64,000 nucleotides of DNA from Verrucomicrobiota bacterium (GTDB lineage: Bacteria; Verrucomicrobiota; Verrucomicrobiia; Opitutales; Opitutaceae): positions 62,001-126,000 of the forward strand of contig JAEWQP010000002.1 of assembly GCA_023399155.1 (NCBI GenBank), read 5' to 3'. Within the stretch, counting starts at the first letter, position 1, and each line of letters begins with the position of its first letter. Shown one piece after another: positions 49,565 to 58,449 of the stretch. Both the position numbers and the translations under genes were made by a program. The notes under the pieces are model-generated. The model did not search any database. It was not told the DNA's origin and worked only from the letters and a program-made list of their open reading frames with translations.

Positions 49565-50485
49565 CTAGCGCGAGTAGTGGACGCGCCGGCTGGCGAAGCG
49601 CGTGGCCAGCCACGTCAGCAGGGCGATGATCAGGAAGAGCACCCACGCCAGCGCCGACGCGTAGCCCATGCGCAGGTCGTAGAAGGCCGTGGCAAAAAGA
49701 TAGACCGCGTACATGAGCGTGGAACGCGCGGGGTATCCTTCCAGCGGGTTCATGTTCGGTCCGACGGCGCTTCCGATCACCCAGACCTGGGTGAACACCT
49801 GCAGCGAGCCGATGATGCCCATGATCAGATTGAAGAAGACCACGGGCGAGATGGTCGGCAGCGTGATGTGCCAGAACCGCCGCCACGCGCTGGCGCCGTC
49901 GATCGCAGCCGACTCGTACAACTCCTTTGGCACGTCCTGCAGGCCCGCGAGGAAGATCACCATCGAGTTGCCCACGCCCCACAGGCTCATGAGGATCAAC
50001 GCCGGTTTTGCCCAGTCGGGATCGCCGAGCCACGCAGGCGGCGTGCCCCCGAAGAGCGCGACCACTGGACGAAGCACCCAGTTGAGCAGCCCGAACTGGC
50101 CGTTGAAGATCCAGAGCCAGAGCATGGTCGCGGCCACGATCGGCACGATCGACGGGAGATAGAATACCGTGCGGAAAAACGCCCGGCCGCGCACCTCGAC
50201 GTTGAGCAGGAGCGCGAGCGAGAGCGAGACCACCATGCCGAGCGGGACGGAAAACCCCGCATAGATCAGGGTGTTCTTGAGCGAGAGCCAGAACACCTCG
50301 TCTTGGGCAAGGTTGCGGTAGTTTTCCAGGCCGACGAACACCGGCCCGGTGAGGATCGAGTAGTCGCAGAAGCTGTAGTAGAGCGACGCGACCATCGGGT
50401 AGAGGAGGAACACGCTGAACCCGACCATCCACAGGGCGGTGAAGGCCGGGCCGGCCCAGCGGGCGCGCCGCGAACGCCGTTTCAT
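49565..50485 (-). CDS. Sugar ABC transporter permease, MalF-like
   Basis: Predicted 306-residue permease with six helices. AFTALWMVGFSVFLLYPMVA is helix 1, and the EAA motif is ESAAIDGASAWRRFWHITLP. It is the first-permease type of the carbohydrate uptake (CUT1) family. The ATG at 50485 overlaps the stop of the solute-binding-protein gene by four bases (ATGA), and a good Shine-Dalgarno GGAGG lies five bases upstream of the ATG. The frame stays open further upstream inside the binding-protein gene, but that part is not protein-like. It pairs with the MalG-like permease next to it. Confidence 0.93.
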   Translation of the reverse strand: MKRRSRRARWAGPAFTALWMVGFSVFLLYPMVASLYYSFCDYSILTGPVFVGLENYRNLAQDEVFWLSLKNTLIYAGFSVPLGMVVSLSLALLLNVEVRGRAFFRTVFYLPSIVPIVAATMLWLWIFNGQFGLLNWVLRPVVALFGGTPPAWLGDPDWAKPALILMSLWGVGNSMVIFLAGLQDVPKELYESAAIDGASAWRRFWHITLPTISPVVFFNLIMGIIGSLQVFTQVWVIGSAVGPNMNPLEGYPARSTLMYAVYLFATAFYDLRMGYASALAWVLFLIIALLTWLATRFASRRVHYSR

Positions 50486-51915
50486 CGGCACCTCCGCCGC
50501 GGGGCCGCGCCCCCGCGATGCGCCGCCGCGCACCTCCGCCGCGGTGATGCACGTCGCTCCAGGCGCCGGCGGTGCTCGGCCCAGGCCGGCTCGATGCGCT
50601 GCTGCACCTGCCGGAGCGCCTCTGCGGGCGCGGCCTCCAGGAAGCGCACGCGATCGAACGCCGCGCTGATCTCGCGGGTGTACTCGGACCAGATGCCGAT
50701 GTAGGGCACGTGATAGGCGCGCGGACTCCGTGCGAGTTCGCGGAACACGCCGATGTAGGGATGCGGATGATTCCCGGCGAAAAACGGGCTCCACTCGCGC
50801 AGCGGCGAGTTTTTCTCCTGCAGGTAGCAGGTGAGTTCGATGCCGCGCAGCTCCTCGAACGAGCGCGCCTGCGGGTTGCAGGAATTGGCGTACTTTAGGA
50901 ACTCCCAGGCTTCGCGCGGGTGCTTGGCGCCGCGCGGGATCACGAGCATGTCGCCCTCGACATTGGCAAACGGCGGCTCGCCGGGAACCGTCTCCGGCCA
51001 GGCCGCCACCCCGTATTCAAGTCCTGGAGCATACTGCCGCATGTAGTTGTTCAGCCATACACCCTGAAAGCAGATCGCCACCTTGCTCGCGAAGAACGGG
51101 TACTGCGGCGAGCCGAAATGGCCGAAGCCGGTGGCGAAGGTGCGAAGATCGGCGAGGCCGTAGAGTTCCGTGTAGCTGCGGACCCATTCCATCGAGCGGA
51201 CGTTCTCCGGCAGCCGGTCGTAGACGATCTCGCCGTCGCGCACCAGGTCGCCACCGAAATAGCTTGGGAAACTCCACGGCCACCAGCCCGGGTCCTGGGG
51301 GAGGAATCCCACCTGGACCAGGGCCCCGGTGTGCGGATCGCGCCGGGTCAGTCGCCGCGAGAACTCCATCAGTTCCCCGACCGTGCGTGGCGGACGCTCC
51401 GGATCGAGCCCAGCCTCGCGAAAAAGGGTCTTGTTCCAGTAGAGCGCGTGCGAGGCCGGCGTGGCATAGAGCGCATAGACGCGTCCCCGGTACTGCGTCA
51501 TCTCCGCGAACGCATCCTCGTAGCGCGCCAGGAACGCCTCGGGTGTGCCGCAGTCGGCCCGGATGAAGTCGTCGAGCGGCGTGAGCGCCTCGCGATCGGC
51601 CCAGGAGGCGATCTGCTGGGGCCAGACGCCCGCGATGTCGGGTGGGTCGCCGCCCGCCGTGGCAAGAAGCACGGTGCGGTCGATGCCGCCGCCAATGGAG
51701 AGGAACTCCACGAAGATCCGGTCCTGCGACCGGTTGAATGCATCCACCGTCCGTTGCATCGCGTCGGCCTCGGCGCCGCTCCACTTTTCCCAGTAGACGA
51801 TGTGCACACGGCCATCGTCTTCGCGCGGCGCGCACCCCGGAGCCGCGATCATCACGCAGGCGGCCGCGAGCGCGAGCGCACGGTGGACGAGTGTCGGACG
51901 CGAGGCGGACGTCAT
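50482..51915 (-). CDS. Sugar ABC transporter substrate-binding lipoprotein
   Basis: Predicted 477-residue family 1 binding protein. It starts with a lipoprotein signal (ALAAACVMIAAPGC, with lipid-anchored C28). The mature part has VHIVYWEKWSGAEADAMQRT, VDAFNRSQDRIFVEFLSIGG, DIAGVWPQQIASWAD and MLVIPRGAKHPREAWEFLKY, all standard for CUT1 binding proteins. The last 30 residues are rich in R, C and A, unlike the family, because they read through a region with a 15-bp direct repeat that also holds the ribosome-binding site of the next gene. No ATPase gene is nearby, so a shared MsmX/MalK-type ATPase is likely. Confidence 0.93.
   Translation of the reverse strand: MTSASRPTLVHRALALAAACVMIAAPGCAPREDDGRVHIVYWEKWSGAEADAMQRTVDAFNRSQDRIFVEFLSIGGGIDRTVLLATAGGDPPDIAGVWPQQIASWADREALTPLDDFIRADCGTPEAFLARYEDAFAEMTQYRGRVYALYATPASHALYWNKTLFREAGLDPERPPRTVGELMEFSRRLTRRDPHTGALVQVGFLPQDPGWWPWSFPSYFGGDLVRDGEIVYDRLPENVRSMEWVRSYTELYGLADLRTFATGFGHFGSPQYPFFASKVAICFQGVWLNNYMRQYAPGLEYGVAAWPETVPGEPPFANVEGDMLVIPRGAKHPREAWEFLKYANSCNPQARSFEELRGIELTCYLQEKNSPLREWSPFFAGNHPHPYIGVFRELARSPRAYHVPYIGIWSEYTREISAAFDRVRFLEAAPAEALRQVQQRIEPAWAEHRRRLERRASPRRRCAAAHRGGAAPRRRCR
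50488..50544. repeat. 15-bp direct repeat spanning the end of the binding-protein gene
   Basis: GCACCTCCGCCGCGG occurs at 50488-50502 and 50530-50544. On the minus strand each copy contains GGAGG, and the second copy in transcript order is the ribosome-binding site of the MalF-like permease. The repeat spacing of 42 bases keeps the reading frame. Confidence 0.75.
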
Positions 51916-52095
51916 GGGGTGCCGCGAAGGTTGGTCGCATCGTGCCTCCGCGTCCAGTCTCGCCTGCCGCAGGGGGTCCGCATCCGCGGCGCACCGAAGC
52001 CGGCGGCAGGGGCCTCCGAAAGGGTTTTGGATTGCGCGCGAGCGGGAAGCACGCCCGGAGACCGCGCTCCACCTTCCCGGCTGCGTGGGTCCGGC

Positions 52096-52932
52096 TCAGC
52101 GACGCAGCACGAAGTGCAGGTAGACGGCCCGGCCGTCGCGAAACTGCCGATACAGCGGGCTTTGAGTCGTCCCGGCGAACGACAACGCGGCGGACCGGAA
52201 GAGCCGGGGCAGTTTTCCGATCTCGGCGATGCGGCGGGGCGAGTCCTGCTCGAGCGCGCGGACGGCCTGCGCGGTCCAGTTCTCGTCGGTGATCGTGACC
52301 AGCGGCGAGTCCAGGGCCGCGCGCCGAAAGAGGTCGGCCGCCTGCCGGGAGTCGGGGCGCCTGTAGAAGAAGTCCACGATGAGGAGCCGTCCTCCCGGAC
52401 GGAGCACCCGCGCGGCCTCGCGGAGAAACGCGCCCTTATCGGCGAGCACGGAGATCATCTCCACGCCGACGATGATGTCCTGCGAGGCGTCGGCGACGGG
52501 GAGGCGCTCCGCACGTGCCGCCGCGTAAGTGAGGCGCGAGTTTCGAGGCTCCCGGCGACGCTGCGCGCGGATGAGCGTCCGCGACGCGTCGGTCGCCAGG
52601 TAGCTTCGTGGATGGTAGGCGCCGGCCAGGAAACGCGCCCCGCCGCCCCGGCCGCAGCCGACCTCGAGCACGTCGCACCGATGAACCGGGTGATAGCGGA
52701 CCATGCGATCGTAGAGCTGATAGCCGAGCCGTTCCGGCTCCTGCTCGGCCGTGAGCGGGATGTCTGGATAGCCATCCTCGGCGTACCCGCAGTTGAGCAT
52801 CTGCAGCCCCGGCTGCCGCAGCAGCATGAGCCCGATGACGTCATATACCGTGCGCTTGAACACCGCGTGACGCCAGAGGCGCTGCCAGAGGGTGGCTCGA
52901 GGCTTCTGGACGCTGGCGCGGGCGACATTCAC
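52096..52932 (-). CDS. SAM-dependent methyltransferase (Methyltransf_11 type)
   Basis: Predicted 278-residue class I methyltransferase. CDVLEVGCGRGGGARFLAG (about 86-104) is SAM motif I, YLATDASRTLI is motif II, and AARVLRPGGRLLIVDFFYRR is the later conserved strand. The N-terminal 60 residues include a hydrophobic stretch (YDVIGLMLLRQPGLQML) seen in phthiotriol/sterol-type methyltransferases, so a lipid or small hydrophobic substrate is possible. The start is a GTG that overlaps the stop of the upstream OppA-like gene by four bases (GTGA), so the methyltransferase is translated with the peptide-binding proteins. What is methylated is unknown. Confidence 0.82.
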   Translation of the reverse strand: MNVARASVQKPRATLWQRLWRHAVFKRTVYDVIGLMLLRQPGLQMLNCGYAEDGYPDIPLTAEQEPERLGYQLYDRMVRYHPVHRCDVLEVGCGRGGGARFLAGAYHPRSYLATDASRTLIRAQRRREPRNSRLTYAAARAERLPVADASQDIIVGVEMISVLADKGAFLREAARVLRPGGRLLIVDFFYRRPDSRQAADLFRRAALDSPLVTITDENWTAQAVRALEQDSPRRIAEIGKLPRLFRSAALSFAGTTQSPLYRQFRDGRAVYLHFVLRR

Positions 52933-54650
52933 GGGATCGGCTCAAGCCATACGTACTTGTAGGGGTGATGATCGAGCGGATTTGGCTCCATGCCCTTCAC
53001 CGAGCTGTCGAGCAGATACGGGCGGGTGTAGAAATAGATCGGGATGATGGGAAGCTCCTCGAGCAGGATCTCCTCCATCCGCTGGTAGCAGGCGATTCGC
53101 TCCTCTTCGCCGGGGGCGGACAACGCCCGGGCGCGCAGCGTGTCGTACTCGGCGTTGGACCAACCGGTGTCGTTGTTTCCCCCTCCGGTGACGAAGATCT
53201 CCAGGAAGGTGTTGCAGTCGAGGTAGTCGGCGATCCAGCCGGCGCGGCTCACGCCATAGCTCAGGGTGTCATGGGAATCCAGGTACACCTTCCACTCCAG
53301 GTTCTTGAGCGTGGCGTTCACGCCGAGATTCCTGCGCCACATCGCCTGGATGGCCTCGGCGATCGCGAGGTGGTTTTCCGAGGTGTTGAACTGGATCTCC
53401 ACCCGCGGGAGCCCCTCGCCGCCGGGAAAACCCGCCTCCGCCAGCAGGCGTTGTGCTTCCTCGATCGTGCCGGTAAGCCGCGCCTTGGGCTGGTAGGCGG
53501 GAAAGCCCGGCGGCGTGTAGTGGTAGGCCGGTTGCTGGCCGCCGCGCGTGACGTGCTGCACGATGTCCTCGCGGTTGATCGCGAGCGCCAGGGCGCGCCG
53601 CACGCGCACATCATCAAATGGCGGACGGGTGACGTTGATGCGGTAGAAGTAGGTGCCGAGGTAGGGCTCGATGCGCAGGTGCGGCGAGTTGGCCGCCCGG
53701 TAGGTGTCGATCTTGGACTGCGGCACCTCGTTGGTGCGATGCAGCTGGCCGGTGCGGAACATGCGTTCCTCGCCGGGTATGTTCTCCGTCGCGAAGAAGT
53801 GGATCTCGTTCAGGCGCACGCGCGCGGCGTCCCAGTAGAGGGGATTGCGCTTCACCACGACTTTCTGCGTGTGCAGCCATTCCTTGATCGCGAACGGGCC
53901 GTTGCCGACGAAGTTTTCCGGGCGCGTCCAGTCGGTGCCGCGCCGCTCGAGCCCACCGAAGCGCTCGACCACCTTGATCGGCACGGGAAACCACGAGTAG
54001 TGGCTCGCGAGGATGTAGAGGAAATAGGGCGTCGGATGTCGGAGCCGCACCTCAAGCGTGCGTTCGTCGATGGCGCGGAATCCCACCTGGGCGAAGTCGG
54101 TGATCGTGCCGTCGTAGTAGTCCTTCGCGCCCGCCACGAAATCATAGATCATGTTGGCATACTCGGCCCCGAAGGAGGGCGTGAGGATGCGTTGATAGGA
54201 ACGGACGAAATCCGTGGCCGTCACCGGGTCGCCATTGCTCCAGCGTGCCTGTTCGCGCAGGTGGAAGGTGTAGACCAGGCCGTCCGGCGAGATGTCCCAA
54301 CGCTCGGCGACTGCAGGCTCGGGCTCGAGCGAGCCGGGCTTTTCGCTGACGAGGCCTTCCATCAACGCCTTGAGCACCTTGTGCTCCGGGACACCGGTGA
54401 CGACCTGCGGATCGAGGTCTGCAGGCTCGGTGCCGATGCCCAGAAGCAGGATGCCTGCGGCGTTGGCCTCGCGCAGACGCGCGGCGCGCCGATCGTCGGA
54501 ATCGCCCGCGCCGCAGCCGGCCACGGCGAGGGCCGCGGCCAGCAACGCGGCCGAGCCGATGAAGGAAGGAAGTCGCGCCCGGCTGCGGGCGTCCGCTGCG
54601 GAGGCGGCTCGGGGCCGCGTCCGTCCGGGGATCGTGATGGGGGAGGTCAT
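52929..54650 (-). CDS. Oligopeptide-binding lipoprotein (OppA family)
   Basis: Predicted 573-residue family 5 binding protein. A lipoprotein signal with hydrophobic core ALLAAALAVAGC (lipid-anchored Cys near residue 46) is followed by ILLLGIGTEPADLDPQVVTG, YTFHLREQARWSNGDPVTA and DFVRSYQRILTP, the family 5 signature. Later pieces are FVGNGPFAIKEWLHTQKVVV and RVRRALALAINREDIVQHVT. Such proteins capture peptides in the periplasm for an Opp/Dpp importer. No permease or ATPase genes are adjacent. The ATG at 54650 overlaps the stop of the second OppA-like gene by four bases. Confidence 0.93.
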   Translation of the reverse strand: MTSPITIPGRTRPRAASAADARSRARLPSFIGSAALLAAALAVAGCGAGDSDDRRAARLREANAAGILLLGIGTEPADLDPQVVTGVPEHKVLKALMEGLVSEKPGSLEPEPAVAERWDISPDGLVYTFHLREQARWSNGDPVTATDFVRSYQRILTPSFGAEYANMIYDFVAGAKDYYDGTITDFAQVGFRAIDERTLEVRLRHPTPYFLYILASHYSWFPVPIKVVERFGGLERRGTDWTRPENFVGNGPFAIKEWLHTQKVVVKRNPLYWDAARVRLNEIHFFATENIPGEERMFRTGQLHRTNEVPQSKIDTYRAANSPHLRIEPYLGTYFYRINVTRPPFDDVRVRRALALAINREDIVQHVTRGGQQPAYHYTPPGFPAYQPKARLTGTIEEAQRLLAEAGFPGGEGLPRVEIQFNTSENHLAIAEAIQAMWRRNLGVNATLKNLEWKVYLDSHDTLSYGVSRAGWIADYLDCNTFLEIFVTGGGNNDTGWSNAEYDTLRARALSAPGEEERIACYQRMEEILLEELPIIPIYFYTRPYLLDSSVKGMEPNPLDHHPYKYVWLEPIP

Positions 54651-56278
54651 GGCGTGGCGGGCAGAATGCGAAGGGCGTCAAACGGGTGTTGATCCAGCGC
54701 ATTGTCAAACCAGCCCTGCACACGCGGGTCGACCAGGCGGATGGTCGAGTAGATGTAGATGGGAATCACGGGAGCCTCGCCCAGCAGGATCTCTTCCGCT
54801 GCGGCGAATTTCTTCAGCCGCTCCTCAGGATCGCGCGCGATGGCGGCCTCCGCGACGAGGCGGTCGTAGCCGGCATGGCTCCAGCCTGTCTGGTTGTTGG
54901 CGTTGCCGGTCGTGAAGGCCTGGAGAAACGAGCTGGGATCCGGATAGTCGGCAAACCACGAGGCCCGGCTGATGTCGTAGTTCAGGGACTTGCGGTTCTC
55001 GAGCGCGACCTGCTGTTCCTGGCTCAGCAGTGTGACGCCCACGCCCAAGGTGGTGGTCCACATCGCCTGGATGGCCTCGGCGATCGCCTGGTTGTCCTCC
55101 GATTTGTTGAAGAGGATCTCGAACTGGCGCAGGCCGGCTCCTCCGGGGTGGCCCGCCTCCGCCAGCAGGGCACGGGCGCGGTCCGCATCGTCCACCGCCA
55201 GCTGGGGCGGCGCGTAACCGGCCGGCCCGGGCGGCGTGAAGGAATGCGCCGGCTCGTAGGCCTGGTTGAGTATCCGGTCGACAAGGACGCGACGGTTCAC
55301 CGCGAGGCTGAGCGCGCGCCGCACGCGGGCGTCGTCGAGCGGCGGGCGCGTGGTGTTGAGCCGGTAGATGTAGGTGGCGTAGGAGGGGGCGACGCGCAGC
55401 ACCTCGGGCCGCTCGCGGCGGTAGGTCGGCAGCTTCACGTTCGGGAGCGCCTCGCTGATGTGGATCTGGCCCCCGCGAAACGCCTTCTCCTCGGTCGCCT
55501 TCTCGGTGAAGACGAAGAACGTGACCCCGCCGAGGCCGACGTCACCAGCATTCCAATACAGGGGGTCCGCCTCGAGCTCGAGGGCCTGGCCGGGATGCTC
55601 GCGGCGGATGCGGAACGGGCCGTTGCCGACGAAGGTCGCGGCGCGCGCCCAGCGGTTGCCCCGGTCGTCAAGTCCGCCATGGGCGCGCACGGTCGCCGGG
55701 TGCACCGGCAGCCAGACGAAGTGCGTGAGCATGGCGAGGAAGTGCGCGTGCGGCGCCTCCAGCGTGAGCCGCAGCGTGCGGGCGTCGGGTGCGGTCGCGC
55801 CGACCTGGCCGAAATCGGTCAGGGTCCCGGCGCGAAAGGCGCGGCCCCCTCGCAGCGGCGCCATCAGGTCGCCAGCGTTCACGCTGCCGAGGCGCGGGGA
55901 AAGTGCGCGCTGGATGGAGGCCACGAAGTCGGCGGCGGTCACGGGATCCCCGTTGCTCCAGCGGGCGGATTCACGCAGGCGGAAGGTGTAGGTCAGACCG
56001 TCGTCGGAGATATTCCAGCTTTCGGCCACGGCCGGCACGGGTTCGAGGGTCCTCGAGTCGGGTTTGACCAGCCCCTCGAGCAGCGCGGTGAGGACCGTGC
56101 GCTCGTTGAGCGTGGTGGCCAGGTGCGGGTCGAGCGCGGGTTCAACAGCCCCGATGCTCTGGAGGAGCACACCCTCGCGCGCCGCGCGATCGGCGGCGGT
56201 CTCGCGGCCGCCGCAGGCGGCGAGCAGGAGGGCGGCGGCGGCAAGGATCGATCGTGTAGCAATGAAACGGGTACGCAT
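54647..56278 (-). CDS. Oligopeptide-binding lipoprotein (OppA family), tandem paralogue
   Basis: Predicted 543-residue family 5 binding protein. The signal RSILAAAALLLAACGG ends in a lipobox with the anchored Cys at residue 22. YTFRLRESARWSNGDPVTA and DFVASIQRALSPRLG are the family signature; FVGNGPFRIRREHPGQALEL, RVRRALSLAVNRRVLVDRIL and FEILFNKSEDNQAIAEAIQA align along the whole length with the downstream gene. The two look like diverged tandem duplicates with different ligand preferences. First gene of the three-gene group OppA-OppA-methyltransferase. The ATG at 56278 is well placed before the signal. Confidence 0.94.
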   Translation of the reverse strand: MRTRFIATRSILAAAALLLAACGGRETAADRAAREGVLLQSIGAVEPALDPHLATTLNERTVLTALLEGLVKPDSRTLEPVPAVAESWNISDDGLTYTFRLRESARWSNGDPVTAADFVASIQRALSPRLGSVNAGDLMAPLRGGRAFRAGTLTDFGQVGATAPDARTLRLTLEAPHAHFLAMLTHFVWLPVHPATVRAHGGLDDRGNRWARAATFVGNGPFRIRREHPGQALELEADPLYWNAGDVGLGGVTFFVFTEKATEEKAFRGGQIHISEALPNVKLPTYRRERPEVLRVAPSYATYIYRLNTTRPPLDDARVRRALSLAVNRRVLVDRILNQAYEPAHSFTPPGPAGYAPPQLAVDDADRARALLAEAGHPGGAGLRQFEILFNKSEDNQAIAEAIQAMWTTTLGVGVTLLSQEQQVALENRKSLNYDISRASWFADYPDPSSFLQAFTTGNANNQTGWSHAGYDRLVAEAAIARDPEERLKKFAAAEEILLGEAPVIPIYIYSTIRLVDPRVQGWFDNALDQHPFDALRILPATP

Positions 56279-56306
56279 CGCGGGAGCGGGGCGGGAGGTG
56301 CGGGGG

Positions 56307-56807
56307 TTACAGGCTCGCCAGGAGGCAGACGGCGTGCGCCGCGATCGCCCGGCCGGCGCCGATGTCGTCGGAGCCCTCGTTGGTCGTAGCCTTGAGACCG
56401 ACCTGCGCGGGCGCGATCTTCATGGAATCCGCGAGGCGTGACCGCATGGCGGCGAGTTTCGGTGCGATCTTCGGGCGCTCGGCGATGACGGTGGCGTCGA
56501 TGTTGAGGATGCGGAAGCCGCGATCCCGGACGGCCGAGGCGGTGCGCTCGAGCAGGATCTGCGAATCGATGCCGCGGTAGGCGGGATCGGTGTTGGGAAA
56601 GAAGTGACCGATGTCCGCCAAACCCGCCGCGCCGAGGATGGCATCGCAGATGGCATGCGTCAGGCAGTCGGCGTCGGAGTGACCTTCCAGCCCGAACGGC
56701 ACGTCGAACGTCACGCCGCCGAGCACCATCGTGCGATCGGGCGTGGTGCGATGGATGTCATAACCATGTCCGATGCGAAACGGAATCGAGGGAGGGTCGG
56801 TGGGCAC
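56307..56807 (-). CDS. ispF: 2-C-methyl-D-erythritol 2,4-cyclodiphosphate synthase
   Basis: Predicted 166-residue enzyme of the non-mevalonate isoprenoid pathway. RIGHGYDIHR has the metal ligands D17 and H19, GLEGHSDADCLTHAICDAIL has the third His, and LADIGHFFPNTDPAYRGIDS and GLKATTNEGSDDIGAG are the other conserved blocks. It cyclises CDP-methylerythritol 2-phosphate with loss of CMP. The start is a GTG at 56807; no ATG is close. It lies downstream of ispD with a gap of about 110 bases. Confidence 0.96.
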   Translation of the reverse strand: MPTDPPSIPFRIGHGYDIHRTTPDRTMVLGGVTFDVPFGLEGHSDADCLTHAICDAILGAAGLADIGHFFPNTDPAYRGIDSQILLERTASAVRDRGFRILNIDATVIAERPKIAPKLAAMRSRLADSMKIAPAQVGLKATTNEGSDDIGAGRAIAAHAVCLLASL

Positions 56808-56918
56808 GGGTGGGAGAGTGGGGAAGGCTGACGGACTGAAGGGCGGAAAGGGAGGGTTGGATTCTCGACCTTGCGGCGGAGCTGGGTCGCAGGCTCGCTG
56901 CTCGCCACCGACTACACG

Positions 56919-57683
56919 CTACGTCCGTCGTTTCAGCAAGAACTCCGCCCAGCCGAGGTCCGCAGCCGTGGTGAGCTTCGGATTCGGGTGCGGGTTCTCG
57001 ACCAAGGTGACGCCGCGACGGGTCGCGACCTCCACCGCGGCCGCATCGTCGGTCACGACGAGGCGACGACGATGGACCGAGCGGTAGGCGTGCGTGATCA
57101 GTGCGCGGTCAAACGCCTGCGGCGTCTGCATCGCCCAGAGACGCGTGCGGTCGAGCGTACGCCATCGCTGCCGCACCACACCAGAGGCGTCGTCCGGCAG
57201 ACGCTTGATCGTATCGGTGACGCGCTGGGCGAGGCAGGCGGCGCCGTCGCGCGCAAGCGCTTCGCTGAGCATCCGCAGCGAGGCGGGATGCACGAGCGGT
57301 CGTGCACAATCGTGGATGAAGACCCGCGCCACGTCGCGGGGTAGCGCTTCGAGCGCCCGGAGCACGCTGTCCTGCCGCTCCGCCCCGCCGCGCACCCAGA
57401 GCACGCGGGCAGCGCCAATCGGGGTCGCTTCCACCAGGGACACGAGGTGGGCGCGCTGGGCGGCATCGCGATAGACGATCACGTACGTATCCGCGATCGC
57501 CGCGGCATGGAACGCCTCGAGCGACCAGGTCAGGACCGGTTTGCCCGCGAGCGTGGCGAGCACCTTGTCCTCGACGGCACCGGCCATCCGGCGGCCGCGC
57601 CCCGCGGCGAGCAGGACGGCGGCGGCACGCGCCGGTTGAGTCAGCGGCGCGGTCGGGCGGGAACGGGTGGCACGGGCCTTCAC
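56919..57683 (-). CDS. ispD: 2-C-methyl-D-erythritol 4-phosphate cytidylyltransferase
   Basis: Predicted 254-residue nucleotidyltransferase. AAAVLLAAGRGRRM (about 20-33) is the CTP-binding loop; RVLWVRGGAERQDSVLRALE and ARVFIHDCARPLVHP are the central IspD motifs, and LWAMQTPQAFDRALITHAYR and VTDDAAAVE are the later ones. It forms CDP-methylerythritol. The 18 residues before the domain are probably disordered. The GTG start overlaps the pyrF stop by four bases (GTGA). Confidence 0.93.
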   Translation of the reverse strand: MKARATRSRPTAPLTQPARAAAVLLAAGRGRRMAGAVEDKVLATLAGKPVLTWSLEAFHAAAIADTYVIVYRDAAQRAHLVSLVEATPIGAARVLWVRGGAERQDSVLRALEALPRDVARVFIHDCARPLVHPASLRMLSEALARDGAACLAQRVTDTIKRLPDDASGVVRQRWRTLDRTRLWAMQTPQAFDRALITHAYRSVHRRRLVVTDDAAAVEVATRRGVTLVENPHPNPKLTTAADLGWAEFLLKRRT

Positions 57684-58375
57684 GCGTGGGCGAGTTCCTC
57701 GAGGACTGCGCGCGCGGCCGCGGCCGGATCGGCGGCCTTGAGAATCGGGCGGCCGACCACGATGTAGTTGGCTCCGGCGCGGGCGGCCTCCGCCGGCGTG
57801 AGCACGCGCTTCTGCTCGTCGGCCGCTGCACCACTGGGGCGCACGCCGGGCGTGACGAGTGTGACTGCGGGACCGAGTTCGCGCCGCAGCACCGGCAGCT
57901 CGAGCGGAGAACAGACGAGGCCGCCGAGGCCCGCCGCGCCGGCCATCCGGCCGAGCCGCAGCACCTGATCGGCCGCCTCACCGGGAACGCCCACCTCGTT
58001 GAGCGCGGCTGTATCCATCGAGGTCAATACCGTGACGCCGAGCAATGTCATCGACGGGCGCCCGGCGTCGCGCGCGGCTTGTGCCGCGCGCATCATCTCC
58101 GAGCCGCCACACGTGTGAATCGTGAGAAGATCGATGGGCAACGATGCGAGCGACGTCACGGCCGAGGCGACCGTATTCGGAATGTCGTGCAGCTTCAGGT
58201 CGAGAAACACCCGGTGGCCGAGTGCCGCGACGCGTTCCACCAGGCCCGGGCCATGGCGCGTGAACAACTGCAGGCCGATCTTCACCCAGCGCACATCGCC
58301 GCCGAGCCGCTGGAGCAGGCGCATGCCCTCCGCCTCATCCGGCACGTCGAGCGCGAGAATTAGGTCGCATTTCAT
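57680..58375 (-). CDS. pyrF: Orotidine 5'-phosphate decarboxylase
   Basis: Predicted 231-residue TIM-barrel enzyme making UMP. CDLILALDVPDEAEGMRLLQ opens the barrel; FLDLKLHDIPNTVASAV has the catalytic D-x-K-x-x-D (K in DLKLHD); LLTIHTCGG follows, and VTLVTPGVRPSGAAADEQKR and GANYIVVGRPIL bind the phosphate. Length is normal. The ATG at 58375 is used; an upstream start at 58417 would add 14 residues. It is transcribed with ispD and divergent from ispE. Confidence 0.96.
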   Translation of the reverse strand: MKCDLILALDVPDEAEGMRLLQRLGGDVRWVKIGLQLFTRHGPGLVERVAALGHRVFLDLKLHDIPNTVASAVTSLASLPIDLLTIHTCGGSEMMRAAQAARDAGRPSMTLLGVTVLTSMDTAALNEVGVPGEAADQVLRLGRMAGAAGLGGLVCSPLELPVLRRELGPAVTLVTPGVRPSGAAADEQKRVLTPAEAARAGANYIVVGRPILKAADPAAAARAVLEELAHA

Positions 58376-58449
58376 CCACCCGGTTCTAAGGAACCGGCGC
58401 ACCGCGAGGCACGACAAAACCCGGAGCCGGGCGGTGCGCCGCGCGCGTC

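Noticed and set aside
50920..52962. A 680-codon open frame on the plus strand
   Set aside because: Antisense to the binding-protein and methyltransferase genes, both of which have clear domains; low-complexity translation.
52965..54692. A 575-codon open frame on the plus strand
   Set aside because: Shadow of the OppA-like gene on the other strand.
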